A stretch of 51,535 nucleotides of DNA from Oscillospiraceae bacterium (GTDB lineage: Bacteria > Bacillota > Clostridia > Oscillospirales > CAG-272), in NCBI GenBank assembly GCA_015064085.1, contig SVSX01000009.1, forward strand, positions 1 through 51,535, in the 5' to 3' direction. The notes below the pieces were generated by a model. It was not told the DNA's origin. It made no database searches and saw only the letters and a program-made list of their open reading frames with translations. Made by a program: the position numbers and the translations under genes. Shown one piece after another: positions 8,470-16,002 of the stretch. Each line of letters opens with the position of its first letter. The first letter of the stretch is position 1.

Positions 8470-10035
8470 TTAAAAGTCAATGATATCTTCATCAGCGGTA
8501 TCGGGCTGTTCGGAGGAGATCTCGACGATCTCCTCGGAAATGATCTCCTCAGAGGACTCTACAGCGGGAAGTTTTGCCTGCTTGAACTTATAGATGAGTC
8601 CGAGGATCTGGATAGTAATAAGTGGGGTCATTGCGACCATAGCGACAACGCCGAAGGCGTCTTCAACGATATTTCCGCCTACCGCCTCACAAGCGCCCAC
8701 AGAGAAGGGGAGCAGGAAGGTCGCTGTCATAGCTCCCGAGGCGACACCTCCCGAGTCAAAGGCGATCGAGGTGAAAATGTCGGGAACGATAAAGGCAAGG
8801 GAGATGGCGATAATATATCCCGGAATGAGAAACCACATTATCGATATCCCCGTGAGGATTCTCAGCATAGCGAGACCCACCGATGCCGCAACGCCGATAG
8901 AGAGAGAAGTTCCGAGGAGCTTTCTCGGGATAGCTCCCGAGGTGGTGTCCTCAACCTGCTTGGTAAGGACCTGAACCGCGGGCTCGGCTGAAACGATAAA
9001 GTAACCGATCAGCATACCCATAGGAACGATTATCCAGGAGTAGTCCGAGCTTGCTATCTCAAAGCCTATGTAGTTACCGACCGCCATAAAGCCGACGTTT
9101 ACGCCGAGGAGGAAGATAACGAGTCCGACGTAGGTGTAGCCGATACCGATAAGTATCTTAATGAGACTGTCCTTCGGGAGTCTTCCGCAAAAGATCTGGA
9201 AGACGAAGAAGAAGATCGCAAGGGGTGCTATCGCCACAGCGACCTCCTTCGCGTAGTGAGGAAGAGCTTTAAGGAACATTTCAAATATATCTCTCGATGA
9301 GCTTACCGAGGGCATACTGTAGTCGGTAAACGCTTCAGCCTCACCGTTGAAGATAAGCGAGAGGATCATTACGGCGATGATAGGACCGATAGAGCAGAGG
9401 GCAACAAGACCGAAGCTGTCGTTGTCTGCTTCATTGTCGGAACGGATCGCCGCCACACCGAGTCCAAGCGCCATAATGAAGGGAACTGTCATAGGGCCTG
9501 TGGTAACTCCTCCCGAGTCAAAGGCAAGGGAGAGGAAATTCTTCGGCACGAAGAAAGCGAGAATAAAGAGTGCGGAGTAGAAGACAAGAAGGAGATACTT
9601 CAGCTTTATCTTCAGCAGTATTCTCAGCATCGCGATGACGAGGAAGAGTCCGACTCCGACTCCGACCGCCAGAATAAGAAGGTAGTTGGGTATAGATGAT
9701 ATCTGATTTGCAAGTACCTGAAGGTCGGGCTCGGAGACCGTGACCATAACTCCCACAAGGAAGGAGACGATGACGATAAGCGAAAGCTTTCTCGTTCTTG
9801 TCATAGCCGATCCCATATGCTCACCCATAGGCGACATAGCCGTTTCCGCGCCAAGGGTAAACAGACCCATTCCCACCACCAGAAGCAGCGCGCCCACCAC
9901 AAAAGCAAGGAGCATTTCGGGAGGAACGGGAATAAAGGTGAGCAGCAATAGCAGGACTATCGCCGATACGGGCAAGACCGACGAAAGGGATTCCCGTATC
10001 TTCTCGGATACAATTGTTTTATTGAATATCTTCAT
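8470..10035 (-). CDS. DUF1538-family multi-pass membrane protein, internally duplicated
   Basis: 521 residues, almost entirely hydrophobic helices, with an acidic C-terminal tail of about 40 residues (EEIISEEIVEISSE) likely in the cytoplasm. The protein is an internal duplication: SEPDLQVLANQ and SEPAVQVLTKQ mark one equivalent position, and AFDSGGVTTGPMT and AFDSGGVASGAMT another. These repeated FDSGGV segments within membrane helices look like substrate- or ion-binding elements. This matches the DUF1538 family, whose transport role is not established. Start 10035 has GGAG nine bases upstream and a promoter at 10066-10094. The PII-like gene follows 12 bp downstream. An ion transporter under PII-like control is my inference. 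Confidence 0.8.
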   Translation of the reverse strand: MKIFNKTIVSEKIRESLSSVLPVSAIVLLLLLTFIPVPPEMLLAFVVGALLLVVGMGLFTLGAETAMSPMGEHMGSAMTRTRKLSLIVIVSFLVGVMVTVSEPDLQVLANQISSIPNYLLILAVGVGVGLFLVIAMLRILLKIKLKYLLLVFYSALFILAFFVPKNFLSLAFDSGGVTTGPMTVPFIMALGLGVAAIRSDNEADNDSFGLVALCSIGPIIAVMILSLIFNGEAEAFTDYSMPSVSSSRDIFEMFLKALPHYAKEVAVAIAPLAIFFFVFQIFCGRLPKDSLIKILIGIGYTYVGLVIFLLGVNVGFMAVGNYIGFEIASSDYSWIIVPMGMLIGYFIVSAEPAVQVLTKQVEDTTSGAIPRKLLGTSLSIGVAASVGLAMLRILTGISIMWFLIPGYIIAISLAFIVPDIFTSIAFDSGGVASGAMTATFLLPFSVGACEAVGGNIVEDAFGVVAMVAMTPLITIQILGLIYKFKQAKLPAVESSEEIISEEIVEISSEQPDTADEDIIDF

Positions 10036-10065
10036 TTTGTTCTCCGTAAAAAGTAGTACGTAAAA

Positions 10066-10094
10066 ATTATACCATATTGATCTCTTTTTTGCAA
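10066..10094 (-). promoter_or_regulatory. Promoter for the DUF1538/PII-like operon
   Basis: On the minus strand: TTGCAA (10089-10094), 17-bp spacer, TATAAT (10066-10071). The -10 is perfect; the -35 matches four of six. Confidence 0.6.
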
Positions 10095-10130
10095 CAGTTA
10101 AAAATAAACTTTTTCGATGCTATGATGTCA

Positions 10131-10160
10131 TTGACAATTATAAGCGGGGTATGATATAAT
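10131..10160 (+). promoter_or_regulatory. SigA-type promoter for dat
   Basis: TTGACA (10131-10136), an 18-bp spacer, TATAAT (10155-10160). Both hexamers are perfect. Transcription should begin near 10167. Confidence 0.8.
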
Positions 10161-10172
10161 TATGTTGGTCGG

Positions 10173-10206
10173 TTATGCCGTCATAGCGGATGCGTGTGCG
10201 GCATAA
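10173..10206 (+). promoter_or_regulatory. 5'-UTR hairpin ahead of dat
   Basis: TTATGCCG (10173-10180) and CGGCATAA (10199-10206) form an 8-bp stem with an 18-nt loop, starting a few bases after the predicted transcription start and ending about 17 bases before the GGGAGG ribosome binding site. It is not followed by a T-run, so it is not a terminator. An mRNA-stabilising stem or a small regulator site is possible. Confidence 0.4.
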
Positions 10207-10236
10207 TATATTATAGAGTACAAACGGGAGGCACTT

Positions 10237-11088
10237 ATGAAAAATTTGGGTTATTACAACGGAAGATACGATCTTATTGAAAATATGACTGTTCCGATGA
10301 ACGACAGAGCCTGTTTTTTCGGCGACGGTCTCTACGAGGCGGCATACGCAAGGAATTATAAGGTCTACGCTCTTGACGAGCATATAGACAGACTTTTCGA
10401 CAGCGCTGAGATCCTCGGCATCGTCGTGCCTCATACCAAGGAGGAGCTGAAGGGGATCATACTCGACCTTGTGACGAAGCTTGACAGCGGAGATCAGCTT
10501 GTTTATTTTCAGGTGTCGAGAGGTACTGAGATGAGAAACCACGCCCCCTCCGAGGGACTTGTGGGAAATATGTGGATAACGCTCAAGCCCGCCGAGATAA
10601 GAGACGTTTATAAGAAAATAAAGCTTATAACCTATCCCGACACAAGATATTTTCACTGCAATATGAAGACCCTCAACCTGCTTCCCTCGGTCCTTGCCTC
10701 AAAGGCGGCAGTCGAGGCGGGAGCTGACGAAGCGGTCTTTCACCGAGACGGAACTGTCACCGAGTGCGCTCACTCGAATATAGCGATCATTCGCGAGGAC
10801 GGGGCGCTTATGACAGCGCCCGTGGACAACAGAATACTTCCGGGTGTGGCGAGAGCTCACCTTATTTCGGCGTGTAAGGAATTTTCTGTTCCCGTGATCG
10901 AGGAGCACTTCTCCCTTGAGGAGCTGAGACGTGCCGCGGAGATAATCGTTGTGGCGTCGGGCTCTCTTTGCCGCTCTGCCTGTGAGCTTGACGGCGCTCC
11001 CGTTGGTGGCGGAGCTCCCGAAATATTAAAGATGCTTCAGGACAAATTGCTTGGGGATTACCTCGCTTTTACCGACAAAAATAATTAA
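10237..11088 (+). CDS. dat: D-amino acid aminotransferase (branched-chain aminotransferase fold)
   Basis: 283 residues, the usual length for fold-type IV PLP aminotransferases. This family member interconverts D-alanine and 2-oxoglutarate with pyruvate and D-glutamate, supplying D-Glu or D-Ala for peptidoglycan (EC 2.6.1.21). Motifs: GDGLYEAAYA (Tyr33), SRGTEMRNHAP with Arg100 and His102 in the places that bind the substrate carboxylate in the Bacillus enzyme, and MKTLNLLPSV with the PLP lysine K144. GTVTECAHSNI around residue 178 carries the conserved cofactor-contacting Glu. Start 10237 follows GGGAGG at 6-7 bases. It has its own promoter. Assignment to D- rather than branched-chain substrates rests on the R..H pair. 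Confidence 0.88.
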   Translation: MKNLGYYNGRYDLIENMTVPMNDRACFFGDGLYEAAYARNYKVYALDEHIDRLFDSAEILGIVVPHTKEELKGIILDLVTKLDSGDQLVYFQVSRGTEMRNHAPSEGLVGNMWITLKPAEIRDVYKKIKLITYPDTRYFHCNMKTLNLLPSVLASKAAVEAGADEAVFHRDGTVTECAHSNIAIIREDGALMTAPVDNRILPGVARAHLISACKEFSVPVIEEHFSLEELRRAAEIIVVASGSLCRSACELDGAPVGGGAPEILKMLQDKLLGDYLAFTDKNN

Positions 11089-11122
11089 AAATGTATTTTT
11101 GGTGATAATGTAATTATTCCTA

Positions 11123-11152
11123 TTGACAAACCAATACAAATTGTGCTATAAT
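11123..11152 (+). promoter_or_regulatory. SigA-type promoter for the polysaccharide control operon
   Basis: TTGACA (11123-11128), an 18-bp spacer, TATAAT (11147-11152), about 55 bp before the ATG at 11208. Both hexamers are perfect. Confidence 0.8.
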
Positions 11153-11207
11153 AAACAAGATAGTAAATTTTACAGTTGAAAATAAAGGATAAAGAAAGGC
11201 AAGATCA

Positions 11208-11954
11208 ATGAATAACGAAATTACTCTCTCTTTTCTCTGGAAGATTTTTGTGAGCAATTGGAAGAAGATACTTCTGATAACACTCGCCGCCGTGCTGATA
11301 GTCGGCTGCGTTACAGCCTTCCTCATAGAGAAAAAATACTCCTCAAAGGTTACCTTCTACGTTATAAACACAAACCCCGATTTGGAGTATACGACGACCT
11401 CGTATCTCGCGGCTACCGAGCAGCTTTCCAACAACTACATACAGATCATATTCAGCGACGTTATGCTTAAACCCCTCGCGGAGGAGCTGAAGGCTGAGTA
11501 CGGTTATCAGTATACCGTTGATCAGCTTAGATCGATGATAACCTCCTCGATCGTGGCAGAGGCTTCTATGTTTGACATAAAGGTCACCAATACGGACAGT
11601 AAGTGTGCTTATAATATTGCAAAGAGTATCGAGAAGCTTGCTCCCGAGGTCCTTCAGAAGGTGATTAAGCCTTGGCTGTTTGACGACAAAATAGACAGCG
11701 TTGACGACCTCAAGAAGGAAGATATAACCGAGTGTATCACGGCAATCAACGAGCCTCGCGAGGCGAAGGGTCACGATTCGCCAAGCCTTATTATAAATCT
11801 TGCCGTTGCCGCTATCGGGGCGCTGGTCGTAAGCTATGCTGTATTTATGCTTTCAGCGTTCTTTGATACCGTTGTTAAATCCGAAGAGGATATCAAGCAG
11901 TTCGTGCAGAAATACCCTCTGATCGGTACTATTCCCACCTGGAGTGAGGACTGA
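11208..11954 (+). CDS. Wzz/CpsC-like polysaccharide co-polymerase, BY-kinase modulator
   Basis: 248 residues with the typical layout: a cytoplasmic N-terminus, a membrane helix (about residues 18-37), an extracytoplasmic domain of about 155 residues, and a second helix (about 198-220) followed by a short cytoplasmic tail. In Firmicutes such proteins recruit and switch on a separate tyrosine kinase and set exopolysaccharide chain length. A Wzz-type pattern is visible at the start (ITLSFLWKIFVSNWKK). The tail ends in IGTIPTW, which resembles the linker that joins modulator and kinase in Proteobacteria. The kinase gene follows 20 bp downstream. Polysaccharide polymerase and flippase genes are not in the window; the only sugar transferase lies 19 kb away. 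Confidence 0.85.
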   Translation: MNNEITLSFLWKIFVSNWKKILLITLAAVLIVGCVTAFLIEKKYSSKVTFYVINTNPDLEYTTTSYLAATEQLSNNYIQIIFSDVMLKPLAEELKAEYGYQYTVDQLRSMITSSIVAEASMFDIKVTNTDSKCAYNIAKSIEKLAPEVLQKVIKPWLFDDKIDSVDDLKKEDITECITAINEPREAKGHDSPSLIINLAVAAIGALVVSYAVFMLSAFFDTVVKSEEDIKQFVQKYPLIGTIPTWSED

Positions 11955-11974
11955 TTAGTTTGGAGGACGTTAAA

Positions 11975-12799
11975 ATGGCAATAACTAATAACAAGAAAAA
12001 GTTCTCGGCGGATAAATATAACCTTATGAACGAGAAGTCGCCCTTTGCGGTCAAGGAATCCTTCGGACTGCTCAGGACAAACCTTATCTATACGCCCTAC
12101 AAGGGTGACGGAGCTCCTGTTTTCGGCATAACCTCGGCGGGAGAGTCCTCGGGAAAGAGCACTATAATAGCGAATCTCGCATACTCCTTCGCGCAGATGA
12201 ATAAGAAGGTAATTCTTATAGACGCAGATATGCGCTGTCCCGTTCAGCAGAATTTCTTTGGATACAAGAGATTCTCAAAGGGACTCAGCGAGTTCCTTTC
12301 GGGAATAGTCGGCACAAAAGAGGAGATCATTCAGAGCTCTTCTGTTGACGGTCTTAGCGTGATCCCCAGCGGACACGTTCCTCCGAACCCCTCGGAGCTT
12401 ATGCTCAGCCCTCGCTTCGGTGAGCTTATAACTGCGCTCAAGGCTGAGTATGACTATGTTTTCATCGATTTTCCGCCCGTTGGTATCGTTGCCGATGCCG
12501 CGAGCGTAGTGTCCTACGTTTCGGGCTATATCTTCGTTATCAGAGCGAATGTCAGCGACGTGGTATCACTCAAGGAGTCCTTCGAGACACTTGAAAATAT
12601 CGGGGCGAATATAGTCGGAACTGTCCTTAATGACGTAAACTATAAGGACGGAATGTTTGGTACAAGATATCGCAGAAGCAAGTACGGAAAGTATGGAAAG
12701 TACGGCAAGTACGGAAAATACGGCGTATACAGCAGATACGAGCAGGCAGTGATAGACAGCGCAAACAGAGAAGGAGAAGACGAACAAAAAACCGAATAA
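11975..12799 (+). CDS. Bacterial tyrosine (BY) kinase, CpsD/YwqD type
   Basis: 274 residues. Motifs: Walker A TSAGESSGKST (about 53-63), Walker A' LIDADMRCP (80-88) and Walker B VFIDFPPVG (162-170; Phe replaces the usual Thr in DTPP). The C-terminus is a tyrosine cluster with eight Tyr between residues 232 and 255, five of them in exact KYG repeats, the expected autophosphorylation tail. The kinase phosphorylates itself in a ring and controls exopolysaccharide assembly together with the modulator upstream and the phosphatase downstream. The ATG at 11975 is preferred to a TTG at 11960 because GGAGG lies eight bases upstream of it. The tail is encoded by a 9-bp tandem repeat (12680-12724). Confidence 0.88.
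   Translation: MAITNNKKKFSADKYNLMNEKSPFAVKESFGLLRTNLIYTPYKGDGAPVFGITSAGESSGKSTIIANLAYSFAQMNKKVILIDADMRCPVQQNFFGYKRFSKGLSEFLSGIVGTKEEIIQSSSVDGLSVIPSGHVPPNPSELMLSPRFGELITALKAEYDYVFIDFPPVGIVADAASVVSYVSGYIFVIRANVSDVVSLKESFETLENIGANIVGTVLNDVNYKDGMFGTRYRRSKYGKYGKYGKYGKYGVYSRYEQAVIDSANREGEDEQKTE
12680..12724 (+). repeat. 9-bp tandem repeat in the BY-kinase tail
   Basis: Five copies of a 9-base unit close to AAGTACGGA, each encoding Lys-Tyr-Gly. Copies differ at third positions. The number of copies sets the number of tail tyrosines. Confidence 0.85.
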
Positions 12800-12813
12800 G
12801 AGGAGGGACTCTT

Positions 12814-13524
12814 ATGATCATCGATTTTCATTCGCACATTCTACCCCGAGTCGATCACGGCTCAAAAAATTCCGAGGAGGCTGAAAAGCAGCTCGGTCTC
12901 ATAAGACAGGCGGGAACAGATGCGGTGGTCGCGACCTCGCACTTTTATCCTCACGTACATAAGGTTGAGGATTTTCTCAGCGCAGTCGACGGCGCAGCCG
13001 CGAGAATGTCGGGATTTGCGGCGTCATACGATGACTTGAAGGTATATCTCGGAGCAGAGGTCCTGCTTTGCGAGATGATGGAAAATATGGAGGGCCTTGA
13101 TCGCCTTTGTATAAGGGGAACGCGCTGTCTTTTGCTTGAGATGCCATCGGCGTCGGCTTGGAGCAGGACTCTTATGAGCACGGTCGAGAGCATTATGGAC
13201 GAGGGATATACCGTCGTTCTCGCCCATATAGACCGCTACGTCAAGCGGTTTGAGGAGGGGATCGATACGCTCCTTTCAATGGGCGCTCTGGCGCAGATAA
13301 ACGCCGACTCTCTCGTTTCATTCTTTGACAGAAAAAAGCTCAGACCCTATATTGAAAGCGGACGGGTCTGCGCTCTCGGAAGCGACCTTCACGGAAGCGA
13401 CCCGAGGAGCTATAAGCCCTTTGCCGAGCTGAAAAAGCATATCGGCGTGGAGCATTTTGAGGGGATAATGAAGAGCTCACAAAAGCTGCTTGAGGGAGCA
13501 AAGACTCTCGGAGAATTGTTTTAA
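12814..13524 (+). CDS. PHP-family protein tyrosine phosphatase, CpsB/YwqE type
   Basis: 236 residues of the PHP (polymerase and histidinol phosphatase) fold. The N-terminal metal motif DFHSHILPRVDHGSKN and the downstream TSHFYPHVH, ILAHIDRY-like (VVLAHIDRY) and GSDLHGS motifs provide the His/Asp ligands for a metal cluster. This family removes phosphate from the BY-kinase tail and so resets the kinase, matching the gene order modulator-kinase-phosphatase. Start 12814 lies 14 bp after the kinase stop with AGGAGGGA upstream. A bidirectional terminator follows at 13539-13575. Confident by motifs and context. Confidence 0.88.
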   Translation: MIIDFHSHILPRVDHGSKNSEEAEKQLGLIRQAGTDAVVATSHFYPHVHKVEDFLSAVDGAAARMSGFAASYDDLKVYLGAEVLLCEMMENMEGLDRLCIRGTRCLLLEMPSASAWSRTLMSTVESIMDEGYTVVLAHIDRYVKRFEEGIDTLLSMGALAQINADSLVSFFDRKKLRPYIESGRVCALGSDLHGSDPRSYKPFAELKKHIGVEHFEGIMKSSQKLLEGAKTLGELF

Positions 13525-13538
13525 ATAAAAAAACGAAA

Positions 13539-13575
13539 ATGGGTTGACTCAAAACGCAAAGTTGAGTCAACCCAT
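13539..13575. terminator. Bidirectional rho-independent terminator
   Basis: A perfect 14-bp stem, ATGGGTTGACTCAA / TTGAGTCAACCCAT, with a 9-base loop and A/T-rich tails on both sides. It closes the polysaccharide operon on the plus strand and the RiPP operon on the minus strand. Confidence 0.85.
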
Positions 13576-13582
13576 ATGTTTT

Positions 13583-14113
13583 TTATGATTCGAAGTCGAT
13601 AGGAACGACGAATTCAAAGCTTGCGCTTTCTCCCGCGATAACGTATTCAAGAGTGGCAGTCTTGTCCACGTTTTCGAGAATAAATTCGGGGAAGCCTACG
13701 TCGGTCGGCTCGACCTGTCCCACTATCTCACCGTCAAAGATGACGTAAAAGGCGAAATTGCCCCCGTTTATCTTGAAATCACCTAAAAATACGTGAATAT
13801 CCGAGCCCTTGAAGATAGTTGCGGTATGAAGTCGGTATACGCCCGTGAACTTATCGGAGGAATATTTTACTCCGTCGGAGACAGACACCGATCCGAAATC
13901 AAAGTGAAGCTCACTTTGGCTCACAGTACCTTTCGTGCCCAGCTTCTGGTTTATCACATCCTGCTTTGTGATCTGTTGCAGAGAGTGATCCGTAGGACCG
14001 TTGGTGTCCTCAATGTGATCGATGTTGGGGCTTAGCGCAAACCAGACCACGATAACAACTACAAGCGCAATGGCAAATATGCCCCACAGTATATTTTTAA
14101 ATTTACCTTTCAT
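13583..14113 (-). CDS. Membrane-anchored protein of unknown function, last gene of the RiPP operon
   Basis: 176 residues: a short basic N-terminus, one membrane helix (about residues 8-26), then a domain of about 145 residues rich in beta-strand patterns (SELHFDFGSVSVSD, FAFYVIFDGEIVG, ASFEFVVPI) with no cysteines, so probably a beta-sandwich outside the membrane. I do not recognise a family. It starts 48 bp after the radical SAM gene with GGAG upstream and shares the final terminator, so it is probably co-transcribed with the precursors. It could be an immunity or retention factor, or an unrelated surface protein at the operon end; nothing in the sequence decides this. Confidence 0.7.
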   Translation of the reverse strand: MKGKFKNILWGIFAIALVVVIVVWFALSPNIDHIEDTNGPTDHSLQQITKQDVINQKLGTKGTVSQSELHFDFGSVSVSDGVKYSSDKFTGVYRLHTATIFKGSDIHVFLGDFKINGGNFAFYVIFDGEIVGQVEPTDVGFPEFILENVDKTATLEYVIAGESASFEFVVPIDFES

Positions 14114-14161
14114 CTTTTTCTCCTTCTGTATAAATGTCCGACGGTGCGTTTCTCTGTAAGC

Positions 14162-15550
14162 TTAGATCTGTATCGGAGAAATGTTTTTCCAATCATAAAG
14201 ACAAGTCTCAAGCTTTTTGACGTACCCCTTCTTGAAGAAGAGACACTTGGATAGATCCACGCCCATTTTATCTCCCGTCAAAGTCAACGCAACTGCACGG
14301 CAGCCTCCGACACAGTGCTTGAAATAAGGGCACGAGCCGCAGGTCGGGTTAGCCCTTGCCAACTCACCCACCGTGGTACATACCTCGGAAAGATATTTTC
14401 CGCACTGAAGAAGCGGCGCAAGACCGCTCTTCTTGACGTTTCCGAGAATATCCCCATTTGCCTCGTAGTAGCCCGACATCTGCATACAGGGGAAGACATT
14501 GCCGTTTGCCGCCACAGCTATCATTCCGCGGTTTCCGCGGCAGACGGGAATGCTGTCTCTGTATTCACCGCAGCCACATTCCACGGGGCGCATACGGTAG
14601 CTTTTTGTCTTTGGAAAGAGAGTGAGAAATTGCCAGATGTCGATCTTCATATTGTGCTCGCCGCGGCTGTATTTTCCTGCAAATTCAAGCATACCGTCAA
14701 AATATTCCTCAAGTCCGAGCGTCGCGCCTCCTGAATTTTCATTCCATCTCGGCACTTCGGTGGTGCGGATTATTCGCATCTCGTCCACACCCATTTCGTC
14801 AAGGAGCAGGGCGGTGGGGAGCATAGCCCCGATATTTTTTCTGTGTACGTTGGTCTGCGCCTTCACGCGGAAGCCGTTGTCGATACAGAGCCTTATGGCA
14901 CGCAGAGCATCTGCCTCCGCGCCCTTGCGGTTGCGCAGCCAATCGTGGTGACCGACACCGTCAAAGGAGATCTTGATAAGCGGATAGCAGCCGATGCGCC
15001 TCATACGGTCCAGGGCAGCCTGATCGAGATAGAACCCGTTCGTGTTCAGCTCCTCTACGAACATATTCCGCTTGTATATTCCCTCAATGATATCGAAAAA
15101 GTGCTTGTGCGCCATAGGCTCACCGCCTGTGATAGTAAAGGCGTTGATGCCGCACAGCTCTGCCTCATCCAATAGCCTTTCAGCTTCTTCAAGAGAAAAT
15201 TCGCTCATAAGCGGAGCATTGTCCGAGGCGTTGAAGCAGTGGAGACAGTTGTAATTGCACTTGCCCGTTATCATCAGATTCATAGCGGGGAAGTAGCGGT
15301 TGTCGCAGACCCTGATCTGCCAAGGGTCAAGGAGCTTTTCTCCTTTTTCGCAGGGAGAGATAAAGCCTCTCTGCACAAGGCTGTCGAGGAGGTCGCTATC
15401 CTCAAGGTCGGTGCTTCCGTCGCAGCCCGAGAGCAGATCATATTCCTCCTTTGACAGCTTTTTCGCGTCGCGAACGCCCCTTATATAGTAGGAGTGAGGT
15501 ACGCGCCAAAAGGAGCGGAGGGCGATCTGCGGGTTCAAGATATAATACAT
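14162..15550 (-). CDS. Radical SAM/SPASM RiPP maturase
   Basis: 462 residues. A CNYNCLHC motif (C98, C102, C105) binds the SAM-cleaving [4Fe-4S] cluster, with FTITGGEPM (about 138-146) as the SAM-binding loop. The C-terminus has a complete SPASM pattern: C337, then G350 with four residues to C355, then C404-x2-C407-x5-C413-x3-C417, then C436, expected to hold two auxiliary clusters. Residues 1-80 form a separate domain with a beta-hairpin pattern (FWRVPHSYYIRG) and helices, suggesting a PqqD-like recognition element that binds leaders; this is inference. SPASM maturases of RiPPs make thioether or carbon-carbon links. It is the only modifying enzyme in the operon and directly follows the five precursors (gap 21 bp). 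Start 15550 has AAGGA upstream. Confidence 0.9.
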   Translation of the reverse strand: MYYILNPQIALRSFWRVPHSYYIRGVRDAKKLSKEEYDLLSGCDGSTDLEDSDLLDSLVQRGFISPCEKGEKLLDPWQIRVCDNRYFPAMNLMITGKCNYNCLHCFNASDNAPLMSEFSLEEAERLLDEAELCGINAFTITGGEPMAHKHFFDIIEGIYKRNMFVEELNTNGFYLDQAALDRMRRIGCYPLIKISFDGVGHHDWLRNRKGAEADALRAIRLCIDNGFRVKAQTNVHRKNIGAMLPTALLLDEMGVDEMRIIRTTEVPRWNENSGGATLGLEEYFDGMLEFAGKYSRGEHNMKIDIWQFLTLFPKTKSYRMRPVECGCGEYRDSIPVCRGNRGMIAVAANGNVFPCMQMSGYYEANGDILGNVKKSGLAPLLQCGKYLSEVCTTVGELARANPTCGSCPYFKHCVGGCRAVALTLTGDKMGVDLSKCLFFKKGYVKKLETCLYDWKNISPIQI

Positions 15551-15571
15551 TTCTGATCCTTATTTTCGCCG

Positions 15572-15991
15572 TTATTTTTTCGTTTCGGGATGTGTGCAGA
15601 TCTGGAAGGGGAAGCGGTACTTCATATATTTGCAGGTGGCGCAGCTTTTTCCGCAGCCGTTCGGATATCCTCCGCATTTATGTACCCAATCCATATTGTC
15701 CTGTATTCTCATATATCTAAAGCTTGTTCCGCCGCACTCGTCGCATATCCATCGGTCACATTCGTGGAAATTGGTAACGATCAGATAGCCGCCTCTCTGG
15801 GTATATACCGCGCCGCCTGAAACAGCGCCTAAGAGATCGTCGGGAATTTCGCCCGAATCTTTAATTTCAAAATAAAGCCTTGCATCTTCCTCTGCCAGCT
15901 CTATGCCGTTTTCCTTTGCGAGAGCGATAAGCTCCTGAGCATCTTTCGCGTTCTTTGCTTTTTCTGTTATTTCGGGGGATAAATTTTTCAT
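15572..15991 (-). CDS. Nif11-leader RiPP precursor 1, cysteine-rich core
   Basis: 139 residues, nearest to the maturase gene. The leader (about 1-60) matches the Nif11 pattern: MKNLSPEITEKAKNAKD, ELIALAKENGIEL, EEDARLYF, then IPDDLLGAVSGG, a double-Gly cleavage site. The core of about 79 residues has eight Cys, including HECDRWICDECG, KSCATCKYM and a terminal CTHPETKK. It differs from the other four in lacking a Cys straight after the Gly-Gly site (AVYTQRGG instead of GC) and in a more diverged leader. The RBS AGGAG lies about 9 bases upstream of the ATG. Confidence 0.85.
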   Translation of the reverse strand: MKNLSPEITEKAKNAKDAQELIALAKENGIELAEEDARLYFEIKDSGEIPDDLLGAVSGGAVYTQRGGYLIVTNFHECDRWICDECGGTSFRYMRIQDNMDWVHKCGGYPNGCGKSCATCKYMKYRFPFQICTHPETKK

Positions 15992-16002
15992 ATTCTTTCT
16001 CC

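Noticed and set aside
11208..13524. A complete capsule gene cluster.
   Set aside because: Only the modulator, kinase and phosphatase are present. Polymerase, flippase and glycosyltransferase genes are absent nearby; the single sugar transferase lies at 30.7 kb.
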